From Pectinophora gossypiella (lineage: Eukaryota; Arthropoda; Insecta; Lepidoptera; Gelechiidae): 64,000 bases of DNA. The number at the start of each line of letters is the position of its first letter. Positions within the stretch are counted from its first letter, which is position 1. This document shows, one piece after another, positions 58,883 through 64,000 of the stretch. The notes beneath the pieces were generated by a model, which saw nothing but the letters and a program-made list of their open reading frames with translations, was not told where the DNA came from and searched no databases. The DNA lies in NCBI RefSeq assembly GCF_024362695.1, contig NC_065407.1, positions 11,842,001 to 11,906,000 on the forward strand, given 5' to 3'. Made by a program: the position numbers and the translations under genes.

Positions 58883-61800
58883 TTAAATTTTAATATCATT
58901 AGTATTAATAAACATACTTAATAAACGATAGACTGAAGGATTATTTGAAGATAAAAGGATCTGGATAGAAGTAGGAAAAGGAATGTGTAAATGTGTAAGT
59001 CCCTGAAAAAGTTGAGCATTATCATATTTAGGACAATTCAGGAAGATGTGATCCACATCCTCCACCTCACCACACTCACATAAAGCACTGTCCACTATAT
59101 GAAATTTAGCTAGATGAGCAGACGTACAAACGTGACCTAATCTCATACGAGTCAGGATGCACGATGCCGTCTTGCCCAACAGCAACCGCGAGAACCAGGG
59201 TTTTGCAGGAATTTCACGTTGGATAGATGCGAAATATTTTCCTTTTGTTTGAGAACTGACAGACCACACTTCCCTCCACGAATCACGTAGATACACTCTG
59301 GGTAGAGCAAGAAGGTCATGAGGGTAGATTTTATAGTAAGCCATATCTCCACAATCAATGGCGTCATTAGCAAGCCTATCAGCCTGTTCGTTTCCACGGA
59401 TACCCCTATGTCCCGGAATCCAGGCAAAAATAATCGAAAATCCCTTTGCAGCACACTGAACAATCATGTTTCTGGTTTCTATTATCAATGGACTAATAAG
59501 TTTTGTTTTAAATAAAAATTTAGATAGAGATTGTAGAGCGCTCATTGAGTCTGAAAAGATTATAGTTTTCCTAAGTTTTGCTAAAAGTACATACTCAACC
59601 GCTTTATACAGACCAAAAACTTCACCAGTAAAAACAGAACTCTCAGGAGGTAATTTAATCTTTTGAACTATATCGTATTGTGAGTGATATATGCCAACAC
59701 CTACTTTATTATCTGTGGATCGTTTGGACGCATCACTAAAAACATGATGCCAACTGTCAGTGCTATTGTCAAATTCCGTGTCTAGAACGAAATTGAAAAC
59801 ATTGGATGCCTCAAAAGTTTGTTTAGTTATACCCAAGTTTAAACGAACATCAGGTTTATAAACAAGGGCTTCATAGTTTGAGGTGTAAAGAGGGAAACAT
59901 ATTGAGTTATGAATTGGCGTATCAATTGACAGTAATTTTTGATAACTATTAATTAAACAAGGAGTGCATTTATGAGTCCAGTAACTTGAGGAGTTGACTT
60001 CTTCAGAGAGGATTTTTAGCTTGGTTAAAAGTGGGTGGTCACCTAGTTGTAAACAACGGTATAAATAACTATCTGAAAGAAACTGCCGCCTCAGTTGTAA
60101 AGGGGGTTCAACACACTCGACTTGCATTGCATTAATAGGGCTAGTCTTCATTGCGCCCAGAACAATCCTTAAAGCTACCGATTGTATTTTATCTAGTTTA
60201 TTTAAAGCAGCAGCACTACATGGTTCCAGCAAAAAAGATCCATAATCAATCACACTCCTGATTAGTGCATTATAAATGATTCTCAGAGAAGTAGGATGAG
60301 CGCCCCACCATACACCTCTGAGGCATTTAATAATATTAAGATTCCGTTCACATTTAGCCTCAATATAATTGCAATGTGGGATACCAGTAAGTTTGGAATC
60401 CAGTATAACTCCTAAAAATTTACATTGTAAACTTACAGGCATGGGGATATTATCATAAAAAACATTAATTTCAGGGGGAGATCTCATACGAGAAAAAAGC
60501 ACTACATTGCTTTTGGAAACGGATAATTCTAAGCCATTATCATTCAGCCAACCCTTCAATATACCAAGAGATGTTGTAAGTGTGTTACATAAATTAGAAA
60601 CAGATTTACCTGAACAATACAATAAAAGATCATCTGCATACTGTAAAATATTAACTGAGTTACTTAAGGAATCCTCTAAATCATAAGTATATACATTATA
60701 TAGTAAAGGGCTCAGCACTGAGCCTTGAGGTAAGCCCTGCCAAACAACTCTAGATATCTGGGACCCATCTAGTGTAACACTTATAGATCTCTCTGACAGC
60801 ATTCTAATAATAAATGAAGTGAGCATTTCCGGAACATTTAATGATTTTAATTTCTTATGAAGAATAGAAATAACAACATTATCATAGGCACCTTTAATGT
60901 CTAAAAAAGCAGAGAGGATGGATTCATTTTTTGAAAATGCCAGTCTAATGTCAGTCATAAACAGACTCAAACTATCAGAAGTACTTCTGCCCTTTCTGAA
61001 GCCGAACTGACTTTCAGAGAGCAATCTATTGCTTTCTAAATACCATTCTAGCCTATTTTTGACTAAATGTTCTGCCAATTTGGCCAGTACAGAAGATAAA
61101 ACAACAGGTCGGTAAGAAGAAGCGTCAGAAGGAGGTTTCTTTGGTTTTAAGATAGGTATTACTAACTGGGACCTCCATGAGAGAGGAATGTTGCCAGACA
61201 ACATAATAGAATTTATAATATTTAAGAAGTAATTTAAAGTTTTATCACTGCTGTTACAGAAAAAGGAATAGGGTATACCGTCTTGACCGGGTGACGTGTC
61301 AATTAAACTTGTTAAAATGCCTTTAATTTCAGACATGGAAAAAGGTGAATTTAATCCTGATAAATTATTAGAAATTGAAGTTGGCAAGCACTGAATTTGT
61401 AACTCGGGAACTGAAGAAGGAGCTAGATTATCTAGGAATTGTTCAGCTAGCTCTGAAGATAGAGAGCCTCTAGATGATGGATTAACACCCATCCTGAATC
61501 TCCTAACGCTTTGCCAAACAACAGAAACATTAACATCTGGACAAATATTATTACAGAATCTTCTCCATCCCTCAAACTTCTTCTTTTTCAAAAATTTACG
61601 AGTGTCCCGTGCCACTTGACAGTAAAGCTCATAGTTCACAGATGTCATTAAACAGGAATAAACCCTTTCTGCTTCCCTCCTTCTTTTTATAGCCTCTGTG
61701 CACTCGTTGTCCCACCAAGGTGGACAGGGGATTTTTCTGGAGCCGCCCACTTTAATTGGGAATAAAGCATCTGCAACCTCAATCATGACTTTGACAAGAG

Positions 61801-62596
61801 CCTCAGAGCAAGCCATCTCATTACCCATACAGACAGAAGGGAGGTTTGAAACTTTACTGTCAACTTGCTGACTAAATGCAGACCAATCACTAGGTAATCT
61901 ATATTTCATACGGGGAGTAGGTTTCGGAGCTATCATTGGATGTAACGAAGGAAACTTAATAGTTATGGGATGATGGTCACTTCCACAAGTAGAAGGGTGA
62001 ACTGACCACGAAAGAATAGAAGCAAGATTAGGCGTGCATATAGAGAGATCTGGAGCACTAGGGCCCTCGTCAGGGCCAGTACGCCGAGTAGGAGTACCAT
62101 CATTTAAAATACAGAGATTGAGAGAATTTAAAATTCGCAACATTTCTTCTCCATAAAAAATATGTCTAGATGAACCTCCCCATGCCGGGTGCTGGCCATT
62201 AAAATCACCTAGTACTAAAAAAGGGCTTGGTATACATTTAAATATATTAGTGAGATCACTATACAAAGCTAAAGTAGGATGAGCAATATATACAGAAACT
62301 ATACACACATTATTTACAGAGATAGCAATGGCTTCAACACCATTATTTACAGGAGGAAGAGATATTTGTTTGTAAGGAACAGAACTATTGATAAGGATGG
62401 CAACACCACCATGCGCATCACTAGCTCTGTCCTTCCTAAGAATATTAAAACCTGATATTCTAAAAGAATATTCAGGCAAAAGCCATGTCTCTGAGAGACA
62501 GACTATTGAAGGATTATATTTATTAATTAAAAATATTATTTCAGGTTTTTTATCAGCAGCACTTCTACAATTCCACTGTAGGAGTACCTGATCCAT
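58883..62596 (-). CDS. Non-LTR ORF2: endonuclease, reverse transcriptase, RNase H
   Basis: About 1237 residues from the ATG at 62596 (MDQVLLQWNCRS); the frame is open up to 62626. APE endonuclease: NCRSAADKKPE, CLSETWL, LGDFNGQHPAWGG, GSDHHPI. Reverse transcriptase: SYRPVVLSSVLAKLAEHLV, QFGFRKGRST, FLDIKGAYDNV, GLPQGSVLSPLLYN and catalytic QYADDLLLY. RNase H: FSDASKR, FTGEVFGLYKAVEYVL, IFSDSMSALQSL and WIPGHRGIRGNEQADRLAND. A C-terminal zinc-knuckle-like CECGEVEDVDHIFLNC follows. The start overlaps the end of ORF1 by about 30 bp in another frame, so translation is probably coupled. The start at 62596 is preferred because it begins at the normal endonuclease edge. Confidence 0.92.
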   Translation of the reverse strand: MDQVLLQWNCRSAADKKPEIIFLINKYNPSIVCLSETWLLPEYSFRISGFNILRKDRASDAHGGVAILINSSVPYKQISLPPVNNGVEAIAISVNNVCIVSVYIAHPTLALYSDLTNIFKCIPSPFLVLGDFNGQHPAWGGSSRHIFYGEEMLRILNSLNLCILNDGTPTRRTGPDEGPSAPDLSICTPNLASILSWSVHPSTCGSDHHPITIKFPSLHPMIAPKPTPRMKYRLPSDWSAFSQQVDSKVSNLPSVCMGNEMACSEALVKVMIEVADALFPIKVGGSRKIPCPPWWDNECTEAIKRRREAERVYSCLMTSVNYELYCQVARDTRKFLKKKKFEGWRRFCNNICPDVNVSVVWQSVRRFRMGVNPSSRGSLSSELAEQFLDNLAPSSVPELQIQCLPTSISNNLSGLNSPFSMSEIKGILTSLIDTSPGQDGIPYSFFCNSSDKTLNYFLNIINSIMLSGNIPLSWRSQLVIPILKPKKPPSDASSYRPVVLSSVLAKLAEHLVKNRLEWYLESNRLLSESQFGFRKGRSTSDSLSLFMTDIRLAFSKNESILSAFLDIKGAYDNVVISILHKKLKSLNVPEMLTSFIIRMLSERSISVTLDGSQISRVVWQGLPQGSVLSPLLYNVYTYDLEDSLSNSVNILQYADDLLLYCSGKSVSNLCNTLTTSLGILKGWLNDNGLELSVSKSNVVLFSRMRSPPEINVFYDNIPMPVSLQCKFLGVILDSKLTGIPHCNYIEAKCERNLNIIKCLRGVWWGAHPTSLRIIYNALIRSVIDYGSFLLEPCSAAALNKLDKIQSVALRIVLGAMKTSPINAMQVECVEPPLQLRRQFLSDSYLYRCLQLGDHPLLTKLKILSEEVNSSSYWTHKCTPCLINSYQKLLSIDTPIHNSICFPLYTSNYEALVYKPDVRLNLGITKQTFEASNVFNFVLDTEFDNSTDSWHHVFSDASKRSTDNKVGVGIYHSQYDIVQKIKLPPESSVFTGEVFGLYKAVEYVLLAKLRKTIIFSDSMSALQSLSKFLFKTKLISPLIIETRNMIVQCAAKGFSIIFAWIPGHRGIRGNEQADRLANDAIDCGDMAYYKIYPHDLLALPRVYLRDSWREVWSVSSQTKGKYFASIQREIPAKPWFSRLLLGKTASCILTRMRLGHVCTSAHLAKFHIVDSALCECGEVEDVDHIFLNCPKYDNAQLFQGLTHLHIPFPTSIQILLSSNNPSVYRLLSMFINTNDIKI

Positions 62597-63962
62597 TATT
62601 GGGATTGATAGACACAGTGTTTTCAATTAGTTGGGCAACGTGGGACGGTATAGAATTGGTGGGAATTAAACTGGATTTAAACAAAAGCTCAATAAGAGAC
62701 AAAATTAATTTCGCTATGGGTTGGTTTGATTTATCATTTTCTGAGTTATCATTTTTCAGAGCAGAACCATTTGGTGAAGATAGAGGTATATCATAATCTT
62801 TTATTAGAGATGCATGTGCAGCCCGGTCATACCCAGCCGAAGGCGTAGGAGGAGCACGAGGCTTAAGGAAAACTGTTTTTTTATATGAGCTGGAAGATGG
62901 GGACAATCGAGCTGCTGGGTTAGCAGCCTCATCTTGAGATTGTTTATGTTGCGAAGTTCTAAGAACGTCAGCAAAAGATTTGGAGACAACGGGGTGTAAT
63001 TTGGAAGCCTCTAAATATGAGATGCAGTTTTGAGCCATTGACACTTTGATATTTTTTTGTCGGGAAAATTCAGGACAAGCCTTACTAGTGGCAAAATGAT
63101 AACCAGAACAAAGACAGCATGATCCATCCTCTTGTTCTACTGAACAAGATTCGGCAGTGTGACCTTGCCCACATTTATAACAGCGAGGCTTGGAGCGGCA
63201 TTGAGCCTTTGTATGACCAAAACGGCAGCAGCTGTAACATTGAATGGTTGGATAAATGTACAAGTCGACAGTCAATGGAGTATAGCACATAAACACACGT
63301 TTTGGTAGTACTTGTCCATCGAAAGTTAAAACAACTGTTTCAGTGTTAGTAAATTCTGGAGACCCATTTATAATTTTTTTACTTTTAATTCTCCTAGCTT
63401 TAAGAACTTTCCCACATCCAATGGGGACACTCACATTATCCAAAATCTCATCCTCAGGCCAGTCAGCAGGGACACCCCTGACAACACCCATCCGTGTGAT
63501 AATAAAGGTTGGAATGAAAGCTCTCAAACTATGGCTGGCAAGGCAAGGATTTTCAATAAAAGCGTTAGCATCAGAATATGTGGAAAAGGCCATGGATAGT
63601 CTATTTCTGCCGATCCGTTTCAAGCTACCGTTCACTATGTTTTTAATCATATTTTTCTTTAGAACGCTGCCAAACTGAATGGGATGCAGTGAAACAGGAT
63701 CGTCAGGAGTAGACTGCTCCTTTTGAATGTGCACCACATAGGGTGCTAGGTCGGAAGAAACATATTTCCTACCAACTTGCTGTTGCTGCTGGGTTTGCTG
63801 ATTAGTTACTGTGACTGTTGGTGGTGGAGGTGGAGGATCAGGTATTGTTGATAAAAGAGAATTGTCTTCGTCAGAATTGCAATTGCACTTGTCTACACCC
63901 GAAACGTTTTTACTATTTTTACTTTTGCGCTTTTTGTTGCAATGTTTGCAAATCTTTCTCAA
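62565..63962 (-). CDS. Non-LTR ORF1: gag-like nucleic acid-binding protein
   Basis: 465 residues ending GSGTPTVEL at 62565. An RNA-binding (RRM-like or gag) central region (FIITRMGVVRGVPADWPEDE) precedes three cysteine knuckles: CYSCCRFGHTKAQC, CYKCGQGHTAESC and CCLCSGYHFATSKACPEF. A basic N-terminus (KHCNKKRKSKN) and a Ser/Pro-rich C-terminal region flank this. Such ORF1 proteins coat the element RNA. The ATG at 63962 is the first visible; the true start could be further upstream, near or beyond the window end. Confidence 0.88.
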   Translation of the reverse strand: MRKICKHCNKKRKSKNSKNVSGVDKCNCNSDEDNSLLSTIPDPPPPPPTVTVTNQQTQQQQQVGRKYVSSDLAPYVVHIQKEQSTPDDPVSLHPIQFGSVLKKNMIKNIVNGSLKRIGRNRLSMAFSTYSDANAFIENPCLASHSLRAFIPTFIITRMGVVRGVPADWPEDEILDNVSVPIGCGKVLKARRIKSKKIINGSPEFTNTETVVLTFDGQVLPKRVFMCYTPLTVDLYIYPTIQCYSCCRFGHTKAQCRSKPRCYKCGQGHTAESCSVEQEDGSCCLCSGYHFATSKACPEFSRQKNIKVSMAQNCISYLEASKLHPVVSKSFADVLRTSQHKQSQDEAANPAARLSPSSSSYKKTVFLKPRAPPTPSAGYDRAAHASLIKDYDIPLSSPNGSALKNDNSENDKSNQPIAKLILSLIELLFKSSLIPTNSIPSHVAQLIENTVSINPNNGSGTPTVEL

Positions 63963-64000
63963 GGGTCTTACACGTTTTCTGACTTGAGAGGAGCACCCGT

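Larger units (their letters stand above)
58647..64000 (-). mobile_element. Two-ORF non-LTR retrotransposon (I/R1-like, with RNase H)
   Basis: A 20-bp T-run at 58647-58666 is the poly(A) tail on the minus strand, followed by a 3' UTR of about 215 bp, ORF2 and ORF1. The 5' end lies beyond 64000. Both ORFs are free of stops over nearly 5 kb. The RNase H domain in ORF2 and CCHC knuckles in ORF1 fit the I/R1/LOA group, not CR1 or RTE. Probably inserted antisense in a HARS intron. Possibly active. Confidence 0.88.

Noticed and set aside
1..64000. CRISPR array, operon or bacterial insertion sequence
   Set aside because: Tandem repeats here are minisatellites or retrotransposon tails without unique spacers, and the genes are spliced eukaryotic genes.

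Overview
The window reads as nuclear DNA of a moth or butterfly (Lepidoptera). It is AT-rich, its genes have many short exons with GT-AG introns, and introns and intergenic DNA are packed with tRNA-headed SINEs, foldback MITEs, CR1-, RTE- and I/R1-like non-LTR pieces and a hAT remnant. Gene models were built by hand from exon reading frames, splice sites and phase matching. No transcript or database evidence was available.

Layout: (1) 1090-9094 (+), a five-exon gustatory-receptor-like gene with a CR1-like retrotransposon in intron 2. (2) 11198-17311 (+), a nine-exon gene for a small secreted Lys/Glu-rich protein built from tiny phase-1 exons. (3) 20652-31794 (-), glutamine-dependent NAD+ synthetase in 12 exons with introns full of repeats. 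(4) 35115/36280-42761 (+), a cytosolic carboxypeptidase of the AGBL2/3 type. (5) 44144-45728 (-), an unrecognised secreted cysteine-containing protein with a duplicated exon. (6) 46352-46695 (+), the V-ATPase assembly factor VMA21. (7) 48868-51211 (-), the ESCRT-II subunit VPS36. (8) 52626 to beyond 56452 (+), histidyl-tRNA synthetase; its 3' exons are not seen in the window. (9) 58647-64000 (-), a non-LTR element with two uninterrupted ORFs, probably inside a HARS intron.

The genes are ordinary housekeeping and accessory functions (NAD+ synthesis, tubulin deglutamylation, V-ATPase assembly, ESCRT sorting, translation) and do not form one pathway. Several pairs are head-to-head: NADSYN/AGBL, secreted protein/VMA21, and VPS36/HARS. 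A hAT element with a perfect 8-bp target duplication sits in the VPS36/HARS gap.

The most unusual signal is at HARS. The WHEP-domain first exon can be joined in frame either to the synthetase or to an exon encoding an eEF1B/CARS-like GST-C domain. A separate first exon encodes a mitochondrial targeting-like peptide. One locus may therefore make cytosolic, mitochondrial and WHEP-GST_C products. Other points of interest are the micro-exon secreted gene, a 1.45-kb foldback element with arms of nearly 490 bp plus a solo arm elsewhere, and two MITEs of one family ending within 15 bp of two NADSYN splice donors.
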